DNA of 64,000 nucleotides. Origin: Pseudomonas sp. NFACC02. Lineage in GTDB: Bacteria; Pseudomonadota; Gammaproteobacteria; Pseudomonadales; Pseudomonadaceae. The stretch covers positions 1 to 64,000 of the forward strand of contig NZ_FOEO01000026.1 in the NCBI RefSeq assembly GCF_900110765.1. Direction: 5' to 3'. Below the pieces are notes generated by a model, which was not told the origin of the DNA, did no database searches, and saw only the letters and a program-made list of their open reading frames with translations. This document shows, in pieces, positions 25,734 through 34,587 of the stretch (the stretch's first letter is position 1; each line of letters opens with the position of its first letter). Both the position numbers and the translations under genes were made by a program.

Positions 25734-26551
25734 TGCTCAAACAACGAATCATTACAGCGCTGATCCTTGCGCCACTCGCACTGTGCGGCTTCTTTCTGCT
25801 AGAGGGCGGCAGCTTTGCCCTGTTCATCGGCGCGGTAGTGGCGCTCGGTGCCTGGGAATGGGCGCGTCTGGCGGGGTTTGAAACCCAGTCGATTCGTGTG
25901 CTTTACGCTGCCGTAGTAGCGGTCCTGCTGTTTCTGCTTTACCTGCTCCCGGGGCTGGCGCCCTGGATCCTGGTGGCTGCGCTGATCTGGTGGCTGGCAG
26001 CGACCTGGCTGGTGCTCACGTATCCTGAATCCAGTGGTCACTGGTCCAGCGTGGTCTGCAAGCTGGTGATCGGCCTGCTGATTCTGCTGCCAGCGTGGCA
26101 GGGGCTGATGCTGATCAAGCAGGAGCCTATGGGTAACTGGTTGATCCTGTCGGTCATGGTGCTGGTGTGGGGGGCTGACATCGGTGCCTACTTCTCCGGC
26201 AAGGCGTTCGGCAAACGCAAGCTTGCGCCCAAGGTCAGTCCTGGAAAAAGCTGGGAAGGTCTGTATGGCGGGCTCGCGGCGTGCCTGGTCATCACGGCTG
26301 TCGTGGGTATCTCCCGCGGCTGGTCGTTTCCTGAGATTTTGTTTGCGCTGATCGGCGCTGCGATCGTGGTGCTCATCTCCGTGGTCGGCGATCTGACCGA
26401 GAGCATGTTCAAGCGCAAATCCGGGGTCAAGGACAGCAGCAACCTGCTGCCGGGTCACGGTGGCGTGCTTGATCGCATCGACAGCCTGACGGCTGCCATT
26501 CCGGTGTTTGCGTTGCTGCTGTGGGCAGCGAAAGACTGGGGCGTGATGTGA
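25733..26551 (+). CDS. cdsA: Phosphatidate cytidylyltransferase
   Basis: Makes CDP-diacylglycerol from phosphatidate and CTP at the inner membrane, the branch point for all phospholipids. The 272-residue protein has about eight membrane segments and ends with the CDS signature: MFKRKSGVKDSSNLLPGHGG followed by VLDRID. The start at 25733 overlaps the uppS stop by one base; the frame upstream is open but antiparallel to family length. Its stop overlaps the GTG start of dxr. Confidence 0.96.
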   Translation: MLKQRIITALILAPLALCGFFLLEGGSFALFIGAVVALGAWEWARLAGFETQSIRVLYAAVVAVLLFLLYLLPGLAPWILVAALIWWLAATWLVLTYPESSGHWSSVVCKLVIGLLILLPAWQGLMLIKQEPMGNWLILSVMVLVWGADIGAYFSGKAFGKRKLAPKVSPGKSWEGLYGGLAACLVITAVVGISRGWSFPEILFALIGAAIVVLISVVGDLTESMFKRKSGVKDSSNLLPGHGGVLDRIDSLTAAIPVFALLLWAAKDWGVM

Positions 26552-27738
26552 GCGGACTTCAACAGATTACCGTGTTGGGCGCTACCGGTTCGGTTGGCCT
26601 GAGCACCCTCGATGTCATTGCTCGTCATCCGTCGCGCTATCAGGTTTTTGCGCTGACCGGTTTTACGCGTCTGACCGAGCTGCTGGCGTTGTGCGTTCGC
26701 CACACGCCTCGGTTCGCGGTGGTGCCGACTGCACTGGCGGCGCGTCAGTTGCAGGACGACTTGCGCGCTGCGGGCCTCGATACCCGTGTGTTGGTGGGGG
26801 AGGGCGGTCTGTGCGAAGTCTCGGCCCATCCTCAGGTCGATACCGTGCTGGCGGCGATTGTCGGTGCTGCGGGCTTGCGCCCGACGCTGGCCGCCGTCGA
26901 AGCGGGCAAGAAGGTCCTGCTGGCCAACAAGGAAGCGCTGGTCATGTCCGGCGCCCTGTTCATGCAGGCCGTGCGCCGCAGTGGCACGGTTTTGTTGCCA
27001 CTCGACAGCGAACACAACGCAATCTTTCAATGCTTGCCGGGCAACTACGCCAGTGGTCTGGGTGCAGTCGGCGTGCGGCGGATACTCCTCACGGCGTCAG
27101 GCGGGCCGTTCCGCGAGACGCCGCTGGCGGATCTTGAACACGTGTCTCCCGAGCAGGCGTGCGCTCACCCGAACTGGTCCATGGGGCGCAAAATCTCCGT
27201 GGACTCGGCGAGCATGATGAATAAGGGGCTCGAGCTGATCGAAGCCTGCTGGCTGTTCGATGCCGCTCCGGCGCGTATCGAAGTGGTCATTCATCCGCAA
27301 AGTGTCATCCATTCAATGGTGGACTACGTCGACGGCTCGGTGCTGGCCCAGTTGGGGAATCCGGATATGCGTACGCCCATCGCCCACGCACTGGCCTGGC
27401 CGGAGCGTATTGATTCAGGCGTTGCCCCGCTGGACCTGTTCAGCATTGCGCGGCTGGATTTCCAGGCGCCGGACGAATTACGCTTCCCTTGCCTGCGTCT
27501 GGCACGGCAAGCTGCGGAAACCGGTAACAGCGCGCCGGCGGTGTTGAATGCCGCTAACGAAGTGGCCGTTGCAGCATTTCTGGATCGGCGGATTCGTTAT
27601 CCGGAAATCGCGAGTATGATCGACGAAGTCTTGAATCTGGAGCCTGTCGTGGCGGTGAACGAGCTTGAGACGGTTTTCGAAGTTGACGCCAAGGCTCGTG
27701 TGCTGGCCGAACACTGGCTCGGCCGCCATGGGCGGTAA
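26548..27738 (+). CDS. dxr: 1-deoxy-D-xylulose 5-phosphate reductoisomerase
   Basis: Dxr (IspC) converts DXP to 2-C-methyl-D-erythritol 4-phosphate with NADPH, the committed MEP pathway step. The product has 396 residues with the NADPH loop VLGATGSVGLSTLDV, LANKEALVMSG and the active-site PLDSEHNAIFQCL (metal-binding Asp and Glu). The likely start is GTG at 26548, overlapping the cdsA stop (GTGA); the longer ATG start lies inside cdsA without a good site. Confidence 0.95.
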   Translation: MSGLQQITVLGATGSVGLSTLDVIARHPSRYQVFALTGFTRLTELLALCVRHTPRFAVVPTALAARQLQDDLRAAGLDTRVLVGEGGLCEVSAHPQVDTVLAAIVGAAGLRPTLAAVEAGKKVLLANKEALVMSGALFMQAVRRSGTVLLPLDSEHNAIFQCLPGNYASGLGAVGVRRILLTASGGPFRETPLADLEHVSPEQACAHPNWSMGRKISVDSASMMNKGLELIEACWLFDAAPARIEVVIHPQSVIHSMVDYVDGSVLAQLGNPDMRTPIAHALAWPERIDSGVAPLDLFSIARLDFQAPDELRFPCLRLARQAAETGNSAPAVLNAANEVAVAAFLDRRIRYPEIASMIDEVLNLEPVVAVNELETVFEVDAKARVLAEHWLGRHGR

Positions 27739-27831
27739 ACGGCACATGCCAGAAGGCACAGGTCCATCGCTGCGGGCAAGGCTGTATTTCAGATGCGCCT
27801 GCAGCGCTGAACCGGTACCCGGAGAACAGCG

Positions 27832-29184
27832 ATGAGCGCGCTATATATGATTGTCGGCACCCTGGTTGCCTTGGGTGTGCTGGTCACCTTTCACGAATTT
27901 GGTCACTTCTGGGTGGCCCGGCGTTGTGGCGTCAAGGTTTTGCGTTTCTCCGTCGGGTTCGGCATGCCCCTCCTGCGCTGGCATGACCGCAAGGGCACCG
28001 AGTACGTGGTAGCCGCTATCCCGCTGGGCGGCTACGTGAAAATGCTCGATGAGCGCGAAGGCGAGGTGCCACCCGAGCTGGTCGATCAATCCTTCAATCG
28101 CAAATCGGTTTATCAGCGTATCGCGATTGTCATCGCGGGGCCGGTCGCCAACTTTCTGCTGGCCATCGTATTTTTCTGGGTGCTTGCCATGTTGGGTAGC
28201 CAGCAGGTGCGCCCGGTTATTGGCGGTGTCGAGGCCGGCAGTATCGCCGAAAAAGCGGGACTCACCTCGGGACAGGAGATCGTTTCCGTGGATGGCGAAC
28301 CCACCAGCGGGTGGTCCGCCGTCAATCTGCAGCTGGTGCGCCGTTTGGGTGAAACCGGCAGCATTGCGTTGAAGGTGCGCGAGCAGGGCTCCGATGTCGA
28401 CACGCCACGCACCTTGGTGCTGGACAACTGGCTCAAAGGGGCGGATGAGCCGGACCCCATACGGTCGTTGGGCATTCGTCCATGGCGTCCGGCGCTGGCA
28501 CCCGTGCTGGCGGAACTCGATCCCAAGGGGCCCGCTCAGGCCGCTGGCCTGAAAACCGGTGATCGTCTGTTGGCCGCCGATGGTCAGCCGATCAACGAAT
28601 GGCAGCAACTCGTGGACTGGGTGCGCGCCCGTCCCGATGCGCGAATTTCACTGACCGTTGAGCGCGACGGTGCAAAAATCGACGTGCCGGTCACGCTGGT
28701 CGCTCATGGCGAGGGCAAGGCTGCGACGGGATACCTGGGCGCAGGGGTGAAAGGTGTCGACTGGCCACCGGAGATGCTCCGCGAGGTCAGTTACGGTCCG
28801 CTCGCCGCCGTGGCAGAGGGCGCGCGACGTACATGGACCATGAGCGTACTGACCCTCGATTCGCTGAAGAAAATGTTGTTCGGCGAGCTGTCGGTAAAAA
28901 ACTTGAGCGGACCGATAACCATTGCTAAAGTGGCGGGCGCTTCGGCCCAGTCAGGTGTAGGTGACTTCTTGAATTTCCTTGCTTATCTGAGCATAAGCCT
29001 GGGGGTTCTCAATTTGCTGCCCATTCCAGTGTTGGACGGGGGGCACTTGCTGTTTTATCTGATCGAGTGGGCACGTGGTCGTCCACTGTCGGAAAAGGTA
29101 CAGGGTTGGGGGGTTCAGATCGGGATAAGTCTGGTGGTTGGAGTCATGTTGCTCGCACTGGTCAACGATCTGGGACGACTGTAA
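27832..29184 (+). CDS. rseP: Site-2 protease RseP
   Basis: Intramembrane zinc metalloprotease that cuts the anti-sigma factor (MucA/RseA class) to release the envelope-stress sigma factor. It has 450 residues with HEFGH at 21-25 in the first membrane helix, two PDZ domains in the middle (around SIAEKAGLTSGQEIVSVDG and GPAQAAGLKTGDRLLAADG), and NLLPIPVLDGGHLLFYL near the C-terminus carrying the third zinc ligand. It sits directly before bamA, the main client of the envelope pathway. Confidence 0.96.
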   Translation: MSALYMIVGTLVALGVLVTFHEFGHFWVARRCGVKVLRFSVGFGMPLLRWHDRKGTEYVVAAIPLGGYVKMLDEREGEVPPELVDQSFNRKSVYQRIAIVIAGPVANFLLAIVFFWVLAMLGSQQVRPVIGGVEAGSIAEKAGLTSGQEIVSVDGEPTSGWSAVNLQLVRRLGETGSIALKVREQGSDVDTPRTLVLDNWLKGADEPDPIRSLGIRPWRPALAPVLAELDPKGPAQAAGLKTGDRLLAADGQPINEWQQLVDWVRARPDARISLTVERDGAKIDVPVTLVAHGEGKAATGYLGAGVKGVDWPPEMLREVSYGPLAAVAEGARRTWTMSVLTLDSLKKMLFGELSVKNLSGPITIAKVAGASAQSGVGDFLNFLAYLSISLGVLNLLPIPVLDGGHLLFYLIEWARGRPLSEKVQGWGVQIGISLVVGVMLLALVNDLGRL

Positions 29185-29205
29185 AAGCTACGCCGAATTG
29201 TGAAT

Positions 29206-29227
29206 CTGCCGCATTTTGCGGCAGTTT
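29206..29227 (+). terminator. Hairpin between rseP and bamA
   Basis: A perfect 8-bp stem CTGCCGCA (29206-29213) / TGCGGCAG (29217-29224) with a TTT loop, followed by TTTG. It lies 21 bp after the rseP stop and about 35 bp before the bamA start. It could attenuate read-through or shape the bamA leader. Confidence 0.6.
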
Positions 29228-29259
29228 GTTTATTGCCAGTTGGAATAAGAAAGGACTTC

Positions 29260-31650
29260 ATGAAACGTCTGCTGCTAACTGCGGTTCTTGCCGTACTGAT
29301 GATCGCCGAAGTTCACGCCGAGTCCTTCACTATCTCCGATATCCGTGTCAACGGCCTACAGCGGGTTTCCGCCGGTAGCGTCTTTGGTGCGTTGCCGTTG
29401 AATGTGGGTGAACAGGCCGATGACGCGCGTCTTGTCGACGCAACGCGTGCGCTGTTCAAAACCGGATTCTTCCAGGACATCCAGCTGGGCCGTGACGGCA
29501 ACGTTCTGGTCATCACGGTGGTCGAGCGTCCGTCGGTGGCCAGCATCGAGATCGAAGGCAACAAGGCGATCACGACCGAAGACCTCATGAAGGGCTTGAA
29601 GCAATCGGGTCTGGCCGAAGGCGAGATCTTTCAGCGTGCGACCCTGGAAGGGGTTCGTAACGAGCTGCAGCGTCAGTACGTGGCCCAAGGCCGCTATTCC
29701 GCAGAAGTCGCGACTGAGGTGGTGCCTGAGCCGCGCAACCGCGTTGGGTTGAAGATCAACATCAACGAAGGTGCGGTCGCAGCGATCCAGCACATCAATG
29801 TCGTGGGCAACTCGGTGTTTCCCGAGGAAGACCTCATTGACCTGTTCGAGCTGAAGACCACCAACTGGCTTTCCTTCTTCAAAAACGACGACAAGTACGC
29901 CCGGGAAAAACTGTCCGGCGACCTGGAGCGTCTGCGTTCGTACTATCTGGACCGCGGCTATATCAACATGGATATCGCCTCGACTCAGGTCTCGATCACG
30001 CCTGACAAGAAACACGTGTACATCACCGTCAACATCCATGAAGGCGACAAGTACACCGTCAAGTCGGTCAAGCTGAGCGGCGACCTCAAGGTGCCTGAAG
30101 ACCAGGTCAAGTCGTTGCTGCTGGTCAAGCCGGGCCAGGTGTTCTCGCGCAAGGTGATGACCACCACGTCCGAGCTGATCACCCGCCGTCTGGGTAACGA
30201 GGGTTACACCTTCGCCAACGTCAACGGCGTGCCGACACCGAACGACGCGGACCACACGGTCGACATCCTGTTCGCCGTGGATCCGGGTAAACGTGCTTAC
30301 GTCAACCGCATCAACTTCCGTGGCAACACCAAGACCGCGGACGAAGTGCTGCGTCGCGAAATGCGTCAGATGGAAGGTGGCTGGGCTTCGACCTACCTGA
30401 TCGACCAGTCCAAGACCCGTCTCGACCGTCTGGGCTTCTTCAAGGAAGTGAACGTTGAAACCCCTGCGGTGCCGGGCACCGACGACCAGGTTGACGTGAA
30501 CTACGCCGTGGAAGAGCAGGCGTCCGGTTCGATCACCGCCAGCGTCGGTTTTGCACAGAGCGCCGGTCTGATCCTGGGCGGTTCCATCAGCCAGAACAAC
30601 TTCCTGGGTACCGGTAACAAGGTCAGCATCGGTCTGACCAAAAGTGAATACCAGACCCGCTACAACTTCAGCTACGTCGATCCGTACTTCACACCGGACG
30701 GTGTGAGCCTGGGTTACAGCGCCTTCTACCGCAAAACCAACTACGACGACCTCAATGTCGACGTGGCGAGCTATTCGGTGGACAGCCTGGGTGCCGGTAT
30801 CAACATGGGCTACCCGATCAGCGAGACGTCGCGTCTGAACTTCGGCCTGTCGGTCCAGAAAGACGAGATCAACACCGGCAAGTACACCGTTGACGAAATC
30901 TTCGACTTCCTCGAGAAGGAAGGCGATAACTTCACCAACTTCAAGGCGTCTGTCGGCTGGTCCGAGTCGACCCTGAACAAAGGCACGCTGCCGACCCGTG
31001 GTCATTCCCAGAGCCTGACCCTGGAAACCACCATTCCCGGCAGCGACCTGTCGTTCTATAAACTCGACTACCGTGGCCAGTTGTTCCACCCGATCACCAC
31101 CAACACCACCCTGCGTCTGCACTCGGAACTGGGTTACGGTGACGGCTACGGTTCAACCTCCGGTCTGCCGTTCTACGAGAACTACTACGCGGGCGGTTTC
31201 AACTCGGTTCGTGGTTTCAAGGACAGCACCTTGGGTCCACGCAGTACGCCTAGCCGGGGTGCAGGCGTGCCTGGTGGTAAACCCGGTACGGTGCTTGACC
31301 CTGATCAGGATCCGTTGCCATTCGGTGGTAACGTGCTGATCACCGGCGGTGCTGAAATCCTGTTCCCGCTGCCGTTCATCAAGGACCAACGCTCCATTCG
31401 CACCTCTCTGTTCTGGGACGTGGGTAACGTATTCGACACCAACTGTGGTGGGGCCAAGACCACCGTCAACGGCGAGAAGGTCGAGTGTAACGGCCCCGAT
31501 CTTTCCGGCCTGGCCAGCTCCGTCGGTGTGGGCGTGACATGGGTGACCGCGCTGGGCCCGTTGAGCTTCGCATTGGCGATGCCGGTCAAGAAACCGGACA
31601 ACAACACCGAAACCCAGGTCTTCCAATTCTCTCTCGGTCAGACCTTCTAA
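29260..31650 (+). CDS. bamA: Outer-membrane assembly factor BamA
   Basis: Core of the BAM complex that folds beta-barrel proteins into the outer membrane. The 796-residue precursor has a signal peptide cut after ...AEVHA (residue 20), five POTRA domains to about residue 420, then a 16-strand barrel. The lid-loop motif VRGF is present in GGFNSVRGFKDSTLGPR, and the protein ends in FSLGQTF, the usual terminal Phe. The ATG at 29260 has AAGGAC upstream. It precedes the chaperone gene ompH. Confidence 0.97.
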   Translation: MKRLLLTAVLAVLMIAEVHAESFTISDIRVNGLQRVSAGSVFGALPLNVGEQADDARLVDATRALFKTGFFQDIQLGRDGNVLVITVVERPSVASIEIEGNKAITTEDLMKGLKQSGLAEGEIFQRATLEGVRNELQRQYVAQGRYSAEVATEVVPEPRNRVGLKININEGAVAAIQHINVVGNSVFPEEDLIDLFELKTTNWLSFFKNDDKYAREKLSGDLERLRSYYLDRGYINMDIASTQVSITPDKKHVYITVNIHEGDKYTVKSVKLSGDLKVPEDQVKSLLLVKPGQVFSRKVMTTTSELITRRLGNEGYTFANVNGVPTPNDADHTVDILFAVDPGKRAYVNRINFRGNTKTADEVLRREMRQMEGGWASTYLIDQSKTRLDRLGFFKEVNVETPAVPGTDDQVDVNYAVEEQASGSITASVGFAQSAGLILGGSISQNNFLGTGNKVSIGLTKSEYQTRYNFSYVDPYFTPDGVSLGYSAFYRKTNYDDLNVDVASYSVDSLGAGINMGYPISETSRLNFGLSVQKDEINTGKYTVDEIFDFLEKEGDNFTNFKASVGWSESTLNKGTLPTRGHSQSLTLETTIPGSDLSFYKLDYRGQLFHPITTNTTLRLHSELGYGDGYGSTSGLPFYENYYAGGFNSVRGFKDSTLGPRSTPSRGAGVPGGKPGTVLDPDQDPLPFGGNVLITGGAEILFPLPFIKDQRSIRTSLFWDVGNVFDTNCGGAKTTVNGEKVECNGPDLSGLASSVGVGVTWVTALGPLSFALAMPVKKPDNNTETQVFQFSLGQTF

Positions 31651-31695
31651 GGGTCTGGTCATTGATCACGACAACGGATTTGCAGGAGTTACATT

Positions 31696-32199
31696 GTGCG
31701 TAAGTTGACCCAATTGGCATTGCTGGCAACGGTTCTGATCGCAGGCCCGGCATTCGCTGACATGAAGATCGCTGTCCTGAACTATCAGATGGCGCTGCTG
31801 GAATCGGACGCGGCCAAGAAATACGCCGTCGACGCTGAAAAGAAATTCGGTCCTCAACTGACCAAGCTCAAAGCGCTGGAAAGCAGCGCCAAGGGTATCC
31901 AGGATCGTCTGGTTGCTGGTGGCGACAAAATGGCTCAGCCTGAGCGCGAGAAACTGGAGCTGGACTTCAAACAGAAAGCCCGTGACTTCCAGTTCCAGTC
32001 CAAAGAGTTGAACGAGGCCAAGGCCGTCGCCGACCGTGAGATGCTCAAGCAACTGAAGCCAAAACTGGATTCGGCGGTTGAGGAAGTGATCAAGAAAGGC
32101 GGTTACGACCTGGTGTTCGAGCGCGGTGCCGTGATTGACGTCAAGCCACAGTATGACGTCACTCGCCAGGTCATCGAGCGCATGAACCAGCTGAAGTAA
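31696..32199 (+). CDS. ompH: Periplasmic chaperone OmpH/Skp
   Basis: Skp holds unfolded outer-membrane proteins in the periplasm for BAM. The product is 167 residues with a signal peptide ending ...AGPAFA (about residue 21) before DMKIAVLNYQ. The middle is a long charged coiled coil (KKYAVDAEKKFGPQLTKLKA, QPEREKLELDFKQKARDF). The start is a GTG with CAGGAG upstream. It lies between bamA and lpxD, the standard order. Confidence 0.94.
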   Translation: MRKLTQLALLATVLIAGPAFADMKIAVLNYQMALLESDAAKKYAVDAEKKFGPQLTKLKALESSAKGIQDRLVAGGDKMAQPEREKLELDFKQKARDFQFQSKELNEAKAVADREMLKQLKPKLDSAVEEVIKKGGYDLVFERGAVIDVKPQYDVTRQVIERMNQLK

Positions 32200-32203
32200 C
32201 TTC

Positions 32204-33259
32204 ATGACCGCGACTATCCAGCTCGGCCAGTTGGCCGAGTTCCTCGGTGCCACGCTTCGTGGTCCGGCGGACAAAGAAATCACCGGCCTTGCCACCTTGC
32301 AGGAGGCAGGGCCCGGTCAGGTCAGTTTTCTGGCCAACCCTCAGTACCGTAAATTCCTCGCGACCACTCATGCGTCTGCCGTGTTGCTCAAGCCGGCGGA
32401 TGCCGAAGGTTATGCGGGCGACGCGTTGTTGATTGCCGATCCTTACCTGGCGTATGCACGCATCTCCCACTTGTTCGATCCGAAGCCCAAAGCGGCAGCC
32501 GGCATTCACCCGACTGCAGTGGTGGCTGAAGACGCATTCGTTGATGCGACTGCCAGTGTGGGGGCCTATGCGGTGATCGAAAGCGGAGCGCGCATCGCGG
32601 CCGGCGTCACCATCGGCGCTCATTGTTTCATCGGCGCGCGCAGCACGATCGGTGAAGGTGGCTGGCTGGCGCCCCGCGTGACGCTTTATCACGATGTGCG
32701 CATCGGTCGGCGTGTGGTGATTCAGTCCGGTGCGGTGCTCGGTGGTGAGGGCTTCGGCTTCGCCAACGAGAAAGGCGTGTGGCAGAAGATCGCGCAGATC
32801 GGTGGCGTCACCATCGGCGATGACGTGGAGATCGGCGTGAACACCGCCATTGATCGCGGCGCCATGGACGATACCCGCATCGGCAATGGTGTGAAGCTGG
32901 ATAACCAGATTCAGATCGCACACAACGTACAGGTAGGCGATCACACGGCGATGGCCGCTTGTGTCGGTATCTCCGGCAGCGCGAAGATTGGCAAGCATTG
33001 CATGCTGGCCGGTGGCGTGGGACTGGTCGGACACATTGAAATTTGCGACGGTGTTTTCATTACCGGGATGACCATGGTGACCCGGTCGATTACCGAGCCT
33101 GGCTCTTACTCTTCGGGGACGGCGATGCAGCCGGCGGCGGAATGGCGCAAGAGCGCAGCACGTATTCGCCAACTGGACGATATGGCGCGACGGCTGCAAC
33201 AGCTGGAAAAGATTGTCGAGGCAGTGACCTCAGGCGGTAAAGCGTCATCTGATGGCTGA
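32204..33259 (+). CDS. lpxD: UDP-3-O-(3-hydroxyacyl)glucosamine N-acyltransferase
   Basis: Third step of lipid A synthesis, adding the N-linked 3-hydroxyacyl chain. The 351-residue protein has the uridine-binding N-terminal domain (TIQLGQLAEFLGATLRG) and a left-handed beta helix of hexapeptide repeats. The catalytic His lies in IQIAHNVQVGDHTAM. A C-terminal helix follows. It starts 4 bp after the ompH stop, so the two are cotranscribed. Confidence 0.96.
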   Translation: MTATIQLGQLAEFLGATLRGPADKEITGLATLQEAGPGQVSFLANPQYRKFLATTHASAVLLKPADAEGYAGDALLIADPYLAYARISHLFDPKPKAAAGIHPTAVVAEDAFVDATASVGAYAVIESGARIAAGVTIGAHCFIGARSTIGEGGWLAPRVTLYHDVRIGRRVVIQSGAVLGGEGFGFANEKGVWQKIAQIGGVTIGDDVEIGVNTAIDRGAMDDTRIGNGVKLDNQIQIAHNVQVGDHTAMAACVGISGSAKIGKHCMLAGGVGLVGHIEICDGVFITGMTMVTRSITEPGSYSSGTAMQPAAEWRKSAARIRQLDDMARRLQQLEKIVEAVTSGGKASSDG

Positions 33260-33315
33260 TACCTTTTTCTTATCAAGTGTGCAAAGCCGATAAACTGCCT
33301 CCTTGATTTGCTAGA

Positions 33316-33343
33316 GGAGTGCTGCGCATTCGTCGCGCACTCC
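33316..33343 (+). other. Hairpin in the lpxD-fabZ gap
   Basis: GGAGTGC (33316-33322) pairs with GCACTCC (33337-33343), with a further inner GCG/CGC pairing. There is no T-run after it, so it is more likely a leader structure than a terminator. It lies 29 bp before the fabZ ATG. Confidence 0.45.
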
Positions 33344-33371
33344 CAATCTTTACTACAGGCTTCCTCTCGAA

Positions 33372-33812
33372 ATGATGGACATCAACGAAATTCGCGAATA
33401 TCTGCCCCACCGTTACCCGTTCCTGCTCGTGGACCGTGTCGTGGCGCTGGATGTTGAGAATAAGAGCATTCGTGCCTACAAGAATGTCAGCATCAATGAG
33501 CCCTTTTTCAACGGGCACTTCCCCCAGCATCCAATCATGCCGGGTGTGCTGATCATCGAAGCCATGGCGCAAGCCGCTGGCATCCTTGGCTTCAAAATGC
33601 TTGACGTGAAGCCTGCCGACGGCACCCTGTACTATTTCGTGGGCTCCGACAAACTGCGCTTCCGCCAGCCGGTGCTGCCGGGCGATCAGTTGATCCTTGA
33701 AGCCAGGTTCATCAGCTGCAAGCGTCAGATCTGGAAGTTCGAATGCCAGGCGTCGGTGGATGGCAAGCCAGTCTGCTCCGCAGAAATCATCTGTGCGGAA
33801 CGTAAACTATGA
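33372..33812 (+). CDS. fabZ: 3-hydroxyacyl-ACP dehydratase FabZ
   Basis: Hot-dog fold dehydratase of fatty acid elongation; it competes with LpxA and LpxD for 3-hydroxyacyl-ACP. It has 146 residues with the catalytic His49 and Glu63 in PFFNGHFPQHPIMPG and VLIIEAMAQA. Two adjacent ATG codons are possible starts; the first is used. Its last 4 bp overlap lpxA, which fits the need to balance lipid A and fatty acid flux. Confidence 0.97.
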   Translation: MMDINEIREYLPHRYPFLLVDRVVALDVENKSIRAYKNVSINEPFFNGHFPQHPIMPGVLIIEAMAQAAGILGFKMLDVKPADGTLYYFVGSDKLRFRQPVLPGDQLILEARFISCKRQIWKFECQASVDGKPVCSAEIICAERKL

Positions 33813-34585
33813 GTTTGATTGACTCTCGCGCAATCATCGATCCGACGGCCATTCTGGCTGACAATGTGGAGGTCGGCCCTTGGTCGATCGTCGGGCCCGG
33901 TGTGGAAATCGGCGAGGGTACGGTCATTGGTCCGCACGTGATCCTGCGTGGCCCGACCAAAATCGGCAAACATAATCACATCTACCAGTTTTCATCGGTG
34001 GGTGAGGATACGCCGGACCTCAAGTACAAAGGCGAAGCGACGCGTCTGGTCATTGGTGACCATAACGTGATTCGTGAAGGCGTCACGATCCATCGCGGCA
34101 CCATTCAGGACCGCGCCGAAACCACGATCGGTGATCACAACCTGATCATGGCCTACGCCCACATCGGCCACGACAGCGTCATCGGCAATCACTGCATTCT
34201 GGTCAACAACACTGCGCTGGCCGGTCACGTGCATGTGGATGACTGGGCCATCCTGTCCGGTTTTACCCTGGTGCATCAGTATTGCCACATCGGTGCCCAC
34301 AGCTTCTCCGGGATGGGTACAGCCATCGGCAAGGACGTCCCGGCGTTCGTCACGGTGTTCGGTAATCCGGCCGAGGCGCGCAGCATGAACTTCGAGGGCA
34401 TGCGCCGTCGTGGGTTCTCTGATGAGGCGATCCACGCGCTGCGCCGCGCCTACAAGACGGTCTATCGTCAGGGGTTGACCGTTGAGCAGGCGATCATCGA
34501 TCTCGCCGAGCCTGCGGCACAGTTTCCGGAAGTCGCGCTGTTTCTTGATTCGATCCAGAAATCGACCCGCGGCATCACCCGTTAA
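33809..34585 (+). CDS. lpxA: UDP-N-acetylglucosamine O-acyltransferase
   Basis: First step of lipid A synthesis: a 3-hydroxyacyl chain is moved from ACP to the 3-OH of UDP-GlcNAc. It has 258 residues. The beta-helix repeats start at once (SRAIIDPTAILADNVEVGPW), and the catalytic histidine region is NLIMAYAHIGHDSV (His118 and His121, matching the two active-site histidines of the E. coli enzyme). A helical C-terminal domain follows. It overlaps fabZ by 4 bp and ends 2 bp before lpxB. Confidence 0.97.
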   Translation: MSLIDSRAIIDPTAILADNVEVGPWSIVGPGVEIGEGTVIGPHVILRGPTKIGKHNHIYQFSSVGEDTPDLKYKGEATRLVIGDHNVIREGVTIHRGTIQDRAETTIGDHNLIMAYAHIGHDSVIGNHCILVNNTALAGHVHVDDWAILSGFTLVHQYCHIGAHSFSGMGTAIGKDVPAFVTVFGNPAEARSMNFEGMRRRGFSDEAIHALRRAYKTVYRQGLTVEQAIIDLAEPAAQFPEVALFLDSIQKSTRGITR

Positions 34586-34587
34586 TC

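Noticed and set aside
29356..31122. 588-residue frame antisense to bamA
   Set aside because: Antisense shadow of a strongly codon-biased gene. Similar frames lie opposite dnaE (653 residues), eno (433), glnD (513) and adhC (379).
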